NCBI GenBank assembly: GCA_028692545.1
Contig: JAQUXC010000006.1
Location: forward strand, 1 to 61,961
Direction: 5' to 3'
DNA length: 61,961 nucleotides
DNA from: Patescibacteria group bacterium
GTDB taxonomy: Bacteria; Patescibacteriota; Patescibacteriia; UBA1558; S5-K13
Shown here: positions 40,862-49,841 of the stretch, piece by piece
How the letters are laid out: the number at the start of each line of letters is the position of its first letter
Position numbering within the stretch: position 1 is the first letter of the stretch
Made by a program: the position numbers and the translations under genes
Notes under the pieces: generated by a model
Told to the model about the DNA's origin: nothing
The model's input: only the letters and a program-made list of their open reading frames with translations
Databases searched by the model: none

Positions 40862-41691
40862 CTAGGTTTAATATAGTTATTTTTATCTAATATATTTGTT
40901 TCTGATTCTATTTTTAGCTTTATGTATGATGGTAATTTGTAAAACCAACTTGTTTGTAACTTTTTTTCTTCTCCAGAATAAAAATTTTGTGTATTTATTT
41001 GATTTACAGCTACTATCTTTGTACCTAAATACAAAAATACATAAAATTTGGATTCAAGCCATGAATATGTTGATTTATTTGTTACTGAAAATTCTGCTAT
41101 ACTCCTTGATTTTTCAGCATCATTGATTATAAGATTTTCATTACTTATTTCAAAAATATTTTGTGGTAATTGTTCTAATTCATAATCTAGAAATTTTTTC
41201 CATGTTATTGAAACTATTTCTATGTCAACTTTTCTTATTATACTTGTTTTTATATTGAAGTCTATTAATTTTTTTGTTTCATTTGGTAATATAAATACCT
41301 CTTTTGTTTCGCTATAATCTTTATCATTGTATATAAATCTATATTTTAGATTTGTTACTGCGATTTTTGGATTTGGATTTTTTACACTTATCACTACATC
41401 ATAATATTCACTTCCTGATTTTATAATATCTTTGTTTCCTATTATTAAACTTTGAATTTGGTTTTTTTGTTTCCAAGATATAAAGTTTATAGAATTTTTT
41501 AATCCCTCTTGTATATTAATATTTTCTTTTTTTATTTTAATAAATTGATAAATGGATATGGAAAAAAATATAATGGAAATAATTATTATTAATAGCATTA
41601 TTAATTTTTTTATTTTTGCTTTGTTTCTTATGTACCAAAGGCTTCTTTCTATATCTTTTTCTGGAGTTTGATCTTGTATTTGTATTATCAT
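40858..41691 (-). CDS. Single-pass membrane protein upstream of rodA (unrecognised)
   Basis: Cytoplasmic N-terminus (IERSLWYIRNKAKIKK), one membrane helix at about residues 30-50 (LIMLLIIIISIIFFSISIYQF), then about 220 extracytoplasmic residues with two beta-sandwich-like segments containing DVVISVKNPNPKIAVTNLKYRFIYND and IAEFSVTNKSTYSWLESKFYVFLYLG. The two segments look like repeats of an Ig-like fold. Translational overlap with rodA suggests a role in wall elongation, but I do not know the family. Confidence 0.7.
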   Translation of the reverse strand: MIIQIQDQTPEKDIERSLWYIRNKAKIKKLIMLLIIIISIIFFSISIYQFIKIKKENINIQEGLKNSINFISWKQKNQIQSLIIGNKDIIKSGSEYYDVVISVKNPNPKIAVTNLKYRFIYNDKDYSETKEVFILPNETKKLIDFNIKTSIIRKVDIEIVSITWKKFLDYELEQLPQNIFEISNENLIINDAEKSRSIAEFSVTNKSTYSWLESKFYVFLYLGTKIVAVNQINTQNFYSGEEKKLQTSWFYKLPSYIKLKIESETNILDKNNYIKPR

Positions 41692-41729
41692 ATCTTTATT
41701 TTACATTTTTTTAAAAAAAATGTGAAATG

Positions 41730-41738
41730 TGGTACAAT
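41730..41738 (+). promoter_or_regulatory. Extended -10 promoter TGGTACAAT
   Basis: TGG-TACAAT lies 37 bp before the ATG at 41775. The same extended form, TGG-TATAAT, precedes pyrB. An upstream in-frame ATG at 41727 would fall inside the promoter, which favours the later start. Confidence 0.5.
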
Positions 41739-41774
41739 AAATTTGTTAGATATTTAAAAAATAAAAATAAAAAT

Positions 41775-42101
41775 ATGATAGAAAGTTCAAAAGATATTTT
41801 AAATTTAGTTATAGCATTTTGTATTTTATGGTTTACGGTCTTTGTATGTTGGTTTATTTATTATATGATTTCTACAATAAAAAAAGTACACGATTCTATA
41901 AATTTTTTTCATACAACACTTTCATCTTTTAATGAGCTTGTTGAAACAGTTAGAGATAAGATTAATGGTTCAGCAAGTAATTTTAAATTGATTGGAATGC
42001 TTATTGAAAAAGGAGTTGAAATTATAAGTAAAAAAATAAAAAATAAAACAAAAACAAAATCTTCTTCTAGTATTTTTTCTGAAAAAAAATCGAAAAAATA
42101 G
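41775..42101 (+). CDS. Small membrane protein (unrecognised)
   Basis: Start chosen at MIESSKDILNLVIAF, since the alternative at 41727 overlaps the promoter. One membrane helix (residues about 8-33, LNLVIAFCILWFTVFVCWFIYYMI) is followed by an amphipathic helix (KKVHDSINFFHTTLSSFNELVETVRDKI) and a Lys/Ser-rich tail. The layout resembles DUF948-type small proteins. Function unknown. It is closed by the terminator at 42125-42153. Confidence 0.65.
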   Translation: MIESSKDILNLVIAFCILWFTVFVCWFIYYMISTIKKVHDSINFFHTTLSSFNELVETVRDKINGSASNFKLIGMLIEKGVEIISKKIKNKTKTKSSSSIFSEKKSKK

Positions 42102-42124
42102 TTTGTTTTTGTTTTTTGATAATC

Positions 42125-42153
42125 AAAAAAGTGAGGTTGTTTCTCATTTTTTT
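42125..42153 (+). terminator. Intrinsic terminator before dnaE
   Basis: AAAAAAGTGAG (42125-42135) and CTCATTTTTTT (42143-42153) form an 11-bp stem around GTTGTTT, ending in seven T. Confidence 0.85.
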
Positions 42154-42204
42154 GTTCCCATTCAGTAGAATGGATTGTAACATTTTTGTAATATTTTAAA
42201 CGAT

Positions 42205-45200
42205 ATGAGTTTTATACATTTACACAATCATAGTCATTATAGTCTTTTAGATGGTTTGCCAAAAATAAAAGATCTTGTTTTGGCTGCAAAAAATCATGGT
42301 ATGTCAGCTCTTGCTATTACAGATCATGGTGTTATGTATGGGGTAATAGAATTTTATCAAGAATGTTTAAAACAAGGAATAAAACCAATAATAGGTGTAG
42401 AATTTTATCTTGCAAGAAGAAGTAGAAATGATAGAAAACCAGGAATAGATACAAAACCTTATCATTTAATACTTCTCGCAAAGAATAATCAAGGATACAG
42501 CAACTTATTAAAACTTACTTCAATAGCTCATTTGGAGGGTTTTTATTATAAGCCAAGAATAGATTGGGAACTTTTGGAAAAATATCACGAAGGGTTAATA
42601 TGTGCTACGGCATGCTTGAATGGTCAAATACCAAAAGCTATTTTATCTGGTGATACTGTTGGAGCTGAACAATTGACAAAAAAATATAAGGATTTGTTTG
42701 GTGAGGATAATTTTTATTTGGAAATGCAATATCACCCAAATGAGCCAGATCAACTAAAAGTAAATAATGAGCTTATAAAATTATCAAAAAAATATAATGT
42801 TCCTTTACTGGCTACAAATGATACTCATTATATAAATATTTCTGACTCTTCTGTTCAGGACATACTTATGTGTATGCAAAGTAAGAAAAAAATAGATGAT
42901 AAAGATAGAATGAATATGACGGATTTTGATTTGTCTTTTATTTCTCCAGAAAAAATGATGGAAAATTTTTCGAGTACTCCAAGTGCTATAGAAAATACAC
43001 AAAAGATTGCTGACATGTGTAATGTTGAAATAGAGCTTGGAACAATAAAATTACCCCACTTTGATTTACCAGAAAATGAAACTGCCGATAGTCATTTAGA
43101 AAAATTATGTAAAAAAGGTATTGAAACAAGATTTGGAAATAATCCAAAAAATTTGGATATAATAATAGAAAGATTAAATTATGAATTGGATGTTATAAAT
43201 AAAACTGGTTATGCATCTTATTTTTTAATAGTAGCTGATTTTGTTAATTGGGCAAAAGAACATGAAATTGTTGTTGGTCCAGGTCGTGGTAGTGCAGCAG
43301 GATCTCTTGTTTCTTATCTCATGAATATAACAGATATTGACCCATTGAAATATAATTTGATTTTTGAAAGATTTTTAAATCCAGAAAGAGTTTCTATGCC
43401 CGATGTTGATATTGATTTTGCTGATGTAAAAAGAGCTGAAATTATAAAATATGTTGAACAAAGATATGGTTCAACTCATGTTTCTCAAATAATTACTTTT
43501 GGAACTATGGCGGCCCGTGCTGCAATAAGAGATGTTGGTAGAGTTTTGAATTTTAATTATACTTTTTGTGATAAGCTTGCAAAAATGATACCTATGTTTT
43601 CTACATTAGAAGAAGCTATGGTTATGAGTCCAGAATTAAAAGATGCTTATAAAAATGACAAAGATGCAAAGACTGTAATGGATTTTGCAAAAAAATTGGA
43701 AGGCGTAGCAAGACATCATTCTATGCATGCTTGTGGAGTGCTTATAAGTAAAGATGAACTTGATAAAACAGTGCCACTTCAATACGCTTCATCAAGTGAT
43801 CAAACTGTAATATCTCAGTACTCACTTCATCCAATAGAAGATCTTGGACTTTTGAAAATGGATTTTTTAGGTCTTAAGAATCTTACAATTTTGGAAGATG
43901 TTATTGATATTATTAGAAAAATACATGGCAAAAAAATAAAATTAGAAGATATAAATTTAGAAGATAAAAAGACCTTTTCACTATTTCAAACAGGACAAAC
44001 AACTGGAGTATTCCAACTTGAATCTTCTGGTATGAAAAAATATCTAAAACAATTAAAACCAAATAAATTTGAAGATATTATCGCTATGGTTTCTTTGTAT
44101 AGACCTGGGCCTATGCAATTTATTCCAGATTTTATTGATGGAAAACATGGCAATAGAAAAATAATTTATGATGATTCTAGATTAAAACCAATACTTGAAG
44201 AAACTTATGGTATAGCTGTTTATCAAGAACAGGTCATGGAAATTGCAAAAAAATTAGCTGGTTTTTCTTATGCTGAAGCGGATGTTCTACGAAAAGCAGT
44301 AGGTAAAAAAATAAAAGAATTATTAGACGAACAAAAGGACAAACTTATATTGGGTATGACAGAAAATGGAATATCTTCAAATGTGGCAAAAAAAATATGG
44401 AATTCTATAGAACCATTTGCTTCATATGGTTTCAACAAAGCTCATGCTACTTGTTATGCTCTTATTGCATTTCAGACTGCATATTTCAAGGCAAATTATC
44501 CTACCGAATTTATGGCAGCGCTTTTAACAGCAGATCAAAATGATACTGAAAAATTGGCTTTTAAAATAAAAGAAACAGAAGAAATGGGCATAAAAGTTTT
44601 AGCTCCTGATATAAATAAAAGCTACTCTACGTTTACTGTTTTAAGGGATGAGCTTAGACAAGGTCATAAAAAAATTAGATTTGGTTTGAATGCTATAAAA
44701 AATTTGGGAGAAAATATAGTAAAAACAATTATTAAAGAAAGAAAATCAAATGGAGAATTTAAAAATATTGAAGATTTTTTATCTAGAATTCAAAATAGAG
44801 ATCTAAATAAAAAATCCCTTGAGAGTTTGATAAAAGCGGGAACTTTAAATGATTTTGGAGATGCCAATGTTCTTTTGAAAAATTTAGACAAACTTTTGGA
44901 ATTTAATAGAGTAAGAAGAAGAGAAAATGAAAGTAATCAATCTAATATATTTTCTGGTATTAGTTCCAAGGAAGATTTTTCTATAAAACTTACTCCTTAT
45001 CCATCTGTTGATAATAGAGAAAAATTATCATGGGAAAAAGAAATGCTGGGTCTCTATATTACAGGACATCCGTTTAAATCTGTTTGTGCCAAATTAAAAG
45101 ATAAAATTATTCTTATTGAAGAATTAAAAGATTTAAAATCTGAAGAATTGGTAAAAATAGGTGGTGTCGTAAATACAATTCAGAAAATTGTGACGAAAAA

Positions 45201-45627
45201 GAATAAAACAATGTTTTTTGTTGATTTGGAAGATAATACATCAAGTATAGAAATAGTAGTTTTTCCAAAAGTATTAATACAATTTCAAAGTTTAATTCAA
45301 CAAGATGCTATGATTATTATAGAAGGTAGATTGAGTTATAAAGATGATAAAGCAAAAATATTAGCAGAAAATATTTGGGCTATAGATGATTTTTTGGAAA
45401 ATGGTTCTATAAATGCACAACATAGTCCAGTTGTTATCAAAATAGATGATAAATTAAGAGAGGAACAAATAGCAGAATTAAAACAACTTTTTAGAGATAA
45501 TAAAGGTATGTCCCAAGTATATTTTAGTATTAGAAATAATGGCAACTACAAAGAAGTTAAAACAGAGTTCAAGATTGCAAATTCACAAACACTGATGAAT
45601 ATAATAAATAGGATTTTATATGAGTAA
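42205..45627 (+). CDS. dnaE: DNA polymerase III alpha subunit
   Basis: Replicative polymerase of the DnaE1 type, 1140 residues. The PHP domain (IHLHNHSHYSLLDG, residues 4-17; ITDHGVMYGV) keeps its metal-binding His. The palm has GPGRGSAAGS and the catalytic PDVDIDFAD near residue 400. The fingers follow (VSLYRPGPMQFIPDFIDGKHG, YGIAVYQEQVMEIA, ASYGFNKAHATCYA), then a helix-hairpin-helix (DFLSRIQNRDLNKKSLESLIKAGTL) and a C-terminal OB-fold (KIGGVVNTIQKIVTKKNKTMFFVDLED, about 982-1010). All parts are complete. No ribosome site is visible. It reads alone between two terminators or spacers. Confidence 0.97.
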   Translation: MSFIHLHNHSHYSLLDGLPKIKDLVLAAKNHGMSALAITDHGVMYGVIEFYQECLKQGIKPIIGVEFYLARRSRNDRKPGIDTKPYHLILLAKNNQGYSNLLKLTSIAHLEGFYYKPRIDWELLEKYHEGLICATACLNGQIPKAILSGDTVGAEQLTKKYKDLFGEDNFYLEMQYHPNEPDQLKVNNELIKLSKKYNVPLLATNDTHYINISDSSVQDILMCMQSKKKIDDKDRMNMTDFDLSFISPEKMMENFSSTPSAIENTQKIADMCNVEIELGTIKLPHFDLPENETADSHLEKLCKKGIETRFGNNPKNLDIIIERLNYELDVINKTGYASYFLIVADFVNWAKEHEIVVGPGRGSAAGSLVSYLMNITDIDPLKYNLIFERFLNPERVSMPDVDIDFADVKRAEIIKYVEQRYGSTHVSQIITFGTMAARAAIRDVGRVLNFNYTFCDKLAKMIPMFSTLEEAMVMSPELKDAYKNDKDAKTVMDFAKKLEGVARHHSMHACGVLISKDELDKTVPLQYASSSDQTVISQYSLHPIEDLGLLKMDFLGLKNLTILEDVIDIIRKIHGKKIKLEDINLEDKKTFSLFQTGQTTGVFQLESSGMKKYLKQLKPNKFEDIIAMVSLYRPGPMQFIPDFIDGKHGNRKIIYDDSRLKPILEETYGIAVYQEQVMEIAKKLAGFSYAEADVLRKAVGKKIKELLDEQKDKLILGMTENGISSNVAKKIWNSIEPFASYGFNKAHATCYALIAFQTAYFKANYPTEFMAALLTADQNDTEKLAFKIKETEEMGIKVLAPDINKSYSTFTVLRDELRQGHKKIRFGLNAIKNLGENIVKTIIKERKSNGEFKNIEDFLSRIQNRDLNKKSLESLIKAGTLNDFGDANVLLKNLDKLLEFNRVRRRENESNQSNIFSGISSKEDFSIKLTPYPSVDNREKLSWEKEMLGLYITGHPFKSVCAKLKDKIILIEELKDLKSEELVKIGGVVNTIQKIVTKKNKTMFFVDLEDNTSSIEIVVFPKVLIQFQSLIQQDAMIIIEGRLSYKDDKAKILAENIWAIDDFLENGSINAQHSPVVIKIDDKLREEQIAELKQLFRDNKGMSQVYFSIRNNGNYKEVKTEFKIANSQTLMNIINRILYE

Positions 45628-45703
45628 AATCTTTTATAAAGTAGTTATTTGTATTATAATATAGTTATATAAAATAAATTCCAGAATAACTGGACAAAAA
45701 AAT

Positions 45704-46858
45704 ATGGAACAACAACAAAAAACAAAAGCTAGCTCAATAAGTGCAGCCTATAAAAAAATAGTTAGTGTTTTTATAATAATTGCTATCGTTTTAGTTTCTA
45801 CAATATTATATTTTTCTTTGGCTAAAGCAAAGATTTATTTGAAGGTAAATAGTCAGCCAGCAAAGATAGATTTTACAACTCAAGTAAAAGAAAATGTAGA
45901 AGACAATAATTATTTAGAAACAAATATTTTACCAGGTAGAATTTTGGAATTAGTTATTGAAAAAACAAAAGAATTCAAAGTTGTAAAAAAAGAAAAAGCA
46001 TCTGATAAATATGGTGGAATTATGACAGTTACAAATAATCAAGGAATAAGTCAACCACTCGTTAAAAATACTCAATTTCAATCTGAGAATGGTAAAATTT
46101 TTAGAACCCAAGAGGCTATTGTTATTCCAGCAAATGGCAAAATTGATGTTTATGTTTTAGCTGATGGAACTGGAGATGATTACAAGGCAGAACCAGGAAA
46201 GTTTGTGATAATAAAACTTAAATCAGAAACACAAAAATTTGTTTATGGAGAAACAAAAGAAGAGATGGCTCAAAAAGCATTTACTACAAATGAATTAACA
46301 GATTCTGATATAAAAGAGGCAAGTGTAGAACTTACAGAAGATTTAAAAGCAGACGCAGCTTTTAAATTAAAAGCGTTATTGTTAAAAGATGAAAATCTTC
46401 CAGATTCAGCAATTATAACAGATATAATTGCTGAAGAATCAAATAAGAATGTTGGTGAAGTTGTAGATAGTTTTGAATATACTATAAAATTAAAAGTTGT
46501 AGGAGTTGTATTTAATCAAGATGAGCTTTTGACATTAGCTCAGACATTTTTGAACAATCAGTTAGATAAAACTCAAAAGCTTTTAAATTATGACAACTCA
46601 TCTTTTTCATATAAAATAGCAAATTATAATGAAGATGAAAAAAATGTTTCTCTCGAGGTTCAATTATCAGCAAATGTTGTACAAGATTCTAGTGCAGAAA
46701 TATTTGATAAAAATAAATTCAAAGGTTTGAATCAAGAAGAAATAATAGATTATTTCAAAACAATACCAGGGATAGAAAGTGTTAGAGTGCAATTTTCCCC
46801 TTTTTGGGTAAAAAAAGCTCCAAAAATGTCAAATCATATAGAATTGATTTTTGATTAA
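45704..46858 (+). CDS. Baseplate-J-like membrane-anchored protein of Patescibacteria
   Basis: Cytoplasmic N-terminus, one membrane helix at about residues 20-42 (SVFIIIAIVLVSTILYFSLAKA), then an extracytoplasmic region. VTNNQGISQPLVKNTQFQSENGKIFRTQEAIVIPANGKIDVYVLADGTGDDYKAEPG resembles the gp47/baseplate-J domain that recurs in CPR proteins annotated as 'baseplate J/gp47 family'. The C-terminus (EEIIDYFKTIPGIESVRVQFSPFWVKKAP) is also typical of them. No phage genes adjoin it. It is probably a cell-surface protein of unknown function. Confidence 0.7.
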   Translation: MEQQQKTKASSISAAYKKIVSVFIIIAIVLVSTILYFSLAKAKIYLKVNSQPAKIDFTTQVKENVEDNNYLETNILPGRILELVIEKTKEFKVVKKEKASDKYGGIMTVTNNQGISQPLVKNTQFQSENGKIFRTQEAIVIPANGKIDVYVLADGTGDDYKAEPGKFVIIKLKSETQKFVYGETKEEMAQKAFTTNELTDSDIKEASVELTEDLKADAAFKLKALLLKDENLPDSAIITDIIAEESNKNVGEVVDSFEYTIKLKVVGVVFNQDELLTLAQTFLNNQLDKTQKLLNYDNSSFSYKIANYNEDEKNVSLEVQLSANVVQDSSAEIFDKNKFKGLNQEEIIDYFKTIPGIESVRVQFSPFWVKKAPKMSNHIELIFD

Positions 46859-46863
46859 AATAG

Positions 46864-46893
46864 TTGACATTTGGTATATTTTTGAGTTAATAT
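46864..46893 (+). promoter_or_regulatory. Promoter of the T-box leader
   Basis: A consensus TTGACA (46864-46869) and TAATAT (46888-46893) with an 18-bp spacer. The expected start is near 46899, exactly where stem I of the T-box begins. Confidence 0.7.
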
Positions 46894-46898
46894 AAATA

Positions 46899-47119
46899 CA
46901 AGGTGATTGATTGGTCTACCAAACCAATATTTAAAAGAATTACGCCTAAAGCGTACTAAGCCTTGAGACAATTTGTAAAGTGCTTTCTATATTTTTAGAG
47001 AGAACTTGGGTGGAACCACCCTTCACTCACTTCATTTCATTCCGTTCGCTTCTGGTGGCAAGCCACCTAATTAAAGTGAGATTTGGGTCCCGAGATTATT
47101 TATAGTCTTGGGTTTTTTT
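46899..47119 (+). ncRNA. T-box riboswitch, threonine-specific (specifier ACU)
   Basis: Stem I closes with CAAGG (46899-46903) and CCTTG (46961-46965); ACU at 46955-46957 sits on its 3' side in the specifier position. The T-box sequence AACTTGGGTGGAACCACC (47003-47020) carries the UGGA bulge at 47011-47014. CTTGGG of the T-box and TCTTGGG of the terminator (47106-47112) compete for CCCGAGA (47089-47095), and seven T follow. A structured insert (CTCACTT/AAGTGAG with GGTGGC/GCCACC inside, 47026-47080) separates the antiterminator halves. Uncharged tRNA-Thr should allow read-through into the HAD gene and thrS. Confidence 0.88.
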
Positions 47120-47269
47120 ATTTGGGTTTAAATGTTTTTTCGTATATATTGTATTTTCGTATTTAGAAGTATAATTTAATTATTCAAGTTAGAGTGCAAT
47201 ACCAATTACGAATGCATACTAATTATACAAATAAAATTATTAATGTTCATTTATTAACATAAATTAGTT

Positions 47270-47893
47270 ATGAAAAGTATAATATTTGATTGGGCTGGGG
47301 TTATAAGTAATTCATTTGAAACAAATTCAATATTAATTAATGCTGTGCTTGAAAGATTTGGTGCAAAAAGAATGTCTTTGGATGAAATAAGAGAAAATTG
47401 GGAAATGCCATATATGAAGTTTTATAATAAATTTTTGCCAAATTTGACAATAAAAGAAGAGGCCGAGGCTTTTTCTGAGTTTTTTAAAGATTCTAAGAAA
47501 GCGAATATTTATCCAGGCGTAAAAAATATATTAGAAAAATTTTATGATAATAAAATAAATATGTTTGTTGTAACTGGAGATTTGGATATTTCCTTTAGAG
47601 AAGATATGAATAGGTATGGTTTGGGTAATATTTTTACAAAAATATATACAAATGTTCATGATAAGACAAAAATTATTGGACAAGTAATTAATGAGAATAA
47701 ATTGGATATAAATAATACATATATAATAGCAGATACTACTCATGAAATGGAAATTGGAAAAATTTATAATATAAAAACAGTAGCTATCACCTGGGGATTT
47801 CAATCTCGTGAAAAATTAAAATTATCAAATCCAGATTATCTTATAGATAATTTTGAAGAATTTGAAAATATAATATTAAATAATAACAAGTAA
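47270..47893 (+). CDS. HAD-superfamily hydrolase, phosphonatase-like
   Basis: The nucleophile motif is IFDWAGVISNS, the D-W-A-G form typical of phosphonoacetaldehyde hydrolase-like HADs instead of D-x-D-G. FVVTGDLDISFREDMNRYG is motif II, and ADTTHEMEIGKIYNIKTVAITWGFQS supplies the acidic motif IV. The cap is helical (residues about 15-85). The phosphatase substrate is unknown. It lies between the threonine T-box and thrS, five bases before the latter, so it is probably under the same control. Confidence 0.82.
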   Translation: MKSIIFDWAGVISNSFETNSILINAVLERFGAKRMSLDEIRENWEMPYMKFYNKFLPNLTIKEEAEAFSEFFKDSKKANIYPGVKNILEKFYDNKINMFVVTGDLDISFREDMNRYGLGNIFTKIYTNVHDKTKIIGQVINENKLDINNTYIIADTTHEMEIGKIYNIKTVAITWGFQSREKLKLSNPDYLIDNFEEFENIILNNNK

Positions 47894-47897
47894 AAAT

Positions 47898-49673
47898 ATG
47901 AAAGAAACAGAAATAAATATTAAAAGACATTCACTTGCTCATGTTATGGCAAGTGCGGTATTAAAACTTTATCCAAAAGCAAAATTTGGTGTAGGTCCAA
48001 ATATAGAAAATGGTTTCTATTATGACATTGATTTGGGATCTACAATTACAGAAGAAGATTTAGGTAAAATTGAAAGAGAAATGCAAAAAATAATTTTATC
48101 ACTTGTTAAATTTGAAAGAGAGGAAATGAAATTAAAAGATGCAGTAAAATTGTTTACAAAATTAAAGCAGGATTACAAAATTGAATTATTAAAAGATTTA
48201 GAAAAAAAAGGAACAACAAAAATTACAGAAGATGAAGTTTTAGAAAATGTTGAAAAAATTTCAATCTATAAAACTGGAGAATTTGTTGATTTGTGCCGTG
48301 GTCCTCATGTTGAAAATACCAAGGAATTAAAAGATTGTGCATTTAAATTGACAAAGCTTGCTGGTGCTTATTGGCGTGGAAGTGAAAAAAACAAAATGCT
48401 TACTCGTATTTATGGAATAGCATTTGAGAGTCAGCAAGAATTGGATGAATATTTGAAATTACTTGAGGAAGCAGAAAGACGTGATCATAGAAAACTTGGA
48501 AGAGAATTGGATTTATTTAGCTTTCAAGAAGAAGCACCTGGTATGCCTTTTTTTCATGCAAAAGGAACAATTATTTGGAATAAATTGGTAGAATTTTTGA
48601 CAGAGAAAATGTATGAAAGAAATTATGAAATAAACAAGACTCCAATAATTTTGAACAAATCTTTGTGGCTACAATCAGGACACTGGGATCACTATAAAAA
48701 TAATATGTATTTTACAAAAATTGATGAAACTGATTTTGCGGTAAAGCCAATGAATTGTCCTGGAAATATTCTAATTTACAAAGCTCATCAATATTCATAT
48801 AGAGATTTGCCACTTCGTGCTGGAGAATTTGGAATATGTCATAGACATGAATTGTCGGGAGTTTTATCAGGACTTTTTAGAGTTAGATGTTTTACTCAAG
48901 ATGATGCTCATGTATTTTGTACAAAAGAACAAATGAAAGATGAAATTGCAGATTTGATAAATCTTGCCGATGAAGTTTATAGTGCATTTGGTTTTTCTTA
49001 TAATATGGAATTGTCCACTAGACCAGAAAAAGCTATGGGAGACCCAGAGCTTTGGGAACTTGCAGAAAATACTTTAAAAGACGTACTTGATGCAACAGGA
49101 AAAGAATACAAATTAAATGAAGGCGATGGCGCTTTTTATGGACCAAAGATTGATTTTCATTTGAAAGATGCAATTGGGCGTACATGGCAATGTGGGACAA
49201 TTCAGCTTGATTTTCAAATGCCAGAAAAGTTCAACCTAACTTATGAAGGGCCAAATAATCAAAAATTACAACCAGTAATGATTCATCGTGCAATTTTGGG
49301 AAGTGTTGAAAGATTTTTGGGAATTCTAGTAGAAAATTTTGCAGGAGCATTTCCTCTATGGCTATCCCCTGTTCAAGTGAAAATAATTTCTGTTGGTGAA
49401 TCTCACATTGATCATTGTAAAGAATTGGCAAATGAATTTAGAAAGTCAGGACTAAGAGTTGAAATTGATGATACAAGTGAAACAGTGGGAAATAAAATTA
49501 GAAAATCATCTCATGAAAAAATTCCTTATGTATTAGTCATTGGTGATAAAGAAATAAATTCTCCAAAATTGTCAGTGCGCGTAAGAGGTGAAAAAGATTT
49601 AGTAGAAATAGAAAAAGATAAATTTGTGAAAGATATGTTGGAGAAAATTAAAAATAGAGATTTGAATTTGTAA
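47898..49673 (+). CDS. thrS: Threonyl-tRNA synthetase without TGS domain
   Basis: The protein starts directly at the editing domain (RHSLAHVMASAVLKLYPKAKFGVGP with the H-x3-H zinc motif; DLCRGPHVENTKELKDCAFKL). The class II core follows (MNCPGNILIYK, RAGEFGICHRHELSGVLSGLFRVRCFTQDDAHVFC, DGAFYGPKIDFHLKDAIGRTWQCGTIQLDF, MIHRAILGSVERFLGIL), then the anticodon-binding domain. The usual N-terminal TGS domain of about 60 residues is absent, which gives 591 residues. It is preceded by the T-box and the HAD gene. Confidence 0.96.
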   Translation: MKETEINIKRHSLAHVMASAVLKLYPKAKFGVGPNIENGFYYDIDLGSTITEEDLGKIEREMQKIILSLVKFEREEMKLKDAVKLFTKLKQDYKIELLKDLEKKGTTKITEDEVLENVEKISIYKTGEFVDLCRGPHVENTKELKDCAFKLTKLAGAYWRGSEKNKMLTRIYGIAFESQQELDEYLKLLEEAERRDHRKLGRELDLFSFQEEAPGMPFFHAKGTIIWNKLVEFLTEKMYERNYEINKTPIILNKSLWLQSGHWDHYKNNMYFTKIDETDFAVKPMNCPGNILIYKAHQYSYRDLPLRAGEFGICHRHELSGVLSGLFRVRCFTQDDAHVFCTKEQMKDEIADLINLADEVYSAFGFSYNMELSTRPEKAMGDPELWELAENTLKDVLDATGKEYKLNEGDGAFYGPKIDFHLKDAIGRTWQCGTIQLDFQMPEKFNLTYEGPNNQKLQPVMIHRAILGSVERFLGILVENFAGAFPLWLSPVQVKIISVGESHIDHCKELANEFRKSGLRVEIDDTSETVGNKIRKSSHEKIPYVLVIGDKEINSPKLSVRVRGEKDLVEIEKDKFVKDMLEKIKNRDLNL

Positions 49674-49705
49674 TCGCTCCGCTTGTAGGGAAATTAAATT
49701 TTATT

Positions 49706-49734
49706 GTAGAGACGTAGCATTGCTACGTCTCTAC
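49706..49734. repeat. GTAGAGACGTAGC hairpin repeat
   Basis: GTAGAGACGTAGC (49706-49718) and GCTACGTCTCTAC (49722-49734) form a 13-bp perfect stem with an ATT loop. Palindromes of this sequence are dispersed in many bacterial genomes. It follows thrS by about 30 bases and may act as its terminator. Confidence 0.7.
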
Positions 49735-49789
49735 ATTATTTGTGGTAAAAAACATTGTTTATCAAACAAACATTGGCGGGGCTGGAAAT

Positions 49790-49822
49790 GAAAAAGCATT
49801 GAGTTTCCCCAACGCTTTTTTG
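49790..49822 (-). terminator. Intrinsic terminator of the FN3 gene
   Basis: On the minus strand AAAAGCGTTG and CAATGCTTTT pair with one G-U-type mismatch and end in a T-tract, 20 bases beyond the FN3 gene stop. Confidence 0.75.
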
Positions 49823-49841
49823 TTTGATTTTGAGATTATTG

